NCBI GenBank assembly: GCA_902765975.1
Contig: CACXBO010000212.1
Span: 1-5,900 of the forward strand
Source of the DNA: Oscillospiraceae bacterium
Lineage (GTDB): Bacteria; Bacillota; Clostridia; Oscillospirales; Oscillospiraceae
Length of the DNA: 5,900 nt
Direction: 5' to 3'
Both the position numbers and the translations under genes were made by a program. The notes under the pieces were generated by a model that worked only from the letters and a program-made list of their open reading frames with translations, was not told where the DNA came from and did no database searches. This document shows, piece after piece, positions 5,814-5,900 of this stretch; positions within the stretch are counted from its first letter, which is position 1, and each line of letters opens with the position of its first letter.

Positions 5814-5900
5814 TTACGCGCCGGCCTTCATCGTGAGGTAGGCGTTTATAAAGCCGTCGATATCCCCGTCCATGACCGCGTTTATGTTGCCGTTCTCAAA
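5814..5900 (-). CDS. prfB: Peptide chain release factor 2, C-terminal end (partial)
   Basis: Reading the minus strand from the right edge gives 28 codons and a TAA stop (complement of 5814-5816). The peptide contains GNINAVMDGDIDGFINAYL, matching the C-terminus of Firmicutes-type RF2, where G-N-x-x-A-V-M-D-G-D-x-D-x-F-I-x-A-Y-L is characteristic. RF1 ends differently (LTLYKLD and related). RF2 recognises UGA and UAA at the ribosomal A site and releases the finished peptide. The anticodon-like SPF and catalytic GGQ motifs, and any programmed frameshift near the start, lie outside the window. The gene converges on the surface protein gene and shares its terminator. The call is limited by the short visible stretch. 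Confidence 0.85.
   Translation of the reverse strand, partial: FENGNINAVMDGDIDGFINAYLTMKAGA

Noticed and set aside
1..5900. CRISPR array, transposon ends, tRNA or rRNA genes.
   Set aside because: No regularly spaced identical repeats, terminal inverted repeats with a transposase, or recognisable structural RNA sequences were seen on either strand.

Overview
The window looks like a chromosomal segment of a fairly GC-rich, Gram-positive-type anaerobe of the Clostridia, most plausibly Oscillospirales. This is inferred from the C-terminal S-layer-homology (SLH) anchor, the clostridial-style Ig/MBG surface domains, strong AGGGGAG-type ribosome binding sites, the anti-sigma/STAS pair and the release factor 2 C-terminus. 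No taxonomic search could be run.

Layout. Positions 1-635 (+) hold the C-terminal part of a CinA-family protein that begins before the window. A 109-bp gap (636-744) has a candidate extended -10 promoter and a bulged hairpin. Positions 745-1344 (+) encode a cytosolic protein that resembles a degenerate RsbW/SpoIIAB-type (GHKL ATPase) anti-sigma factor. It is followed after 21 bp by a compact STAS-domain anti-sigma-factor antagonist (1366-1662, +). After 53 bp comes a very large secreted protein (1716-5732, +, 1338 aa). It has a signal peptide, a discoidin-like domain, an Ig-like domain, a beta-strand-rich region, a small bacterial repeat, three tandem Ig-like repeats, MBG/YDG-like domains and three SLH domains. 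A perfect 12-bp hairpin (5761-5791) terminates it and probably also terminates the convergent prfB gene, whose last 28 codons lie on the minus strand (5814-5900).

How the genes may work together. The anti-sigma-like protein, the STAS protein and the surface protein are co-directional with no recognisable terminator between them, so they may form one transcript. That would link a partner-switching signalling pair to a cell-wall-anchored, possibly glycan-binding or adhesive protein. The link is inference from spacing alone. No sigma factor or PP2C phosphatase is visible here. No complete new system is evident. The points most worth a second look are the CinA amidase domain lacking conserved segments, the anti-sigma-like protein lacking a recognisable N-box asparagine, and a possible hairpin covering the ribosome binding site of the surface protein gene.
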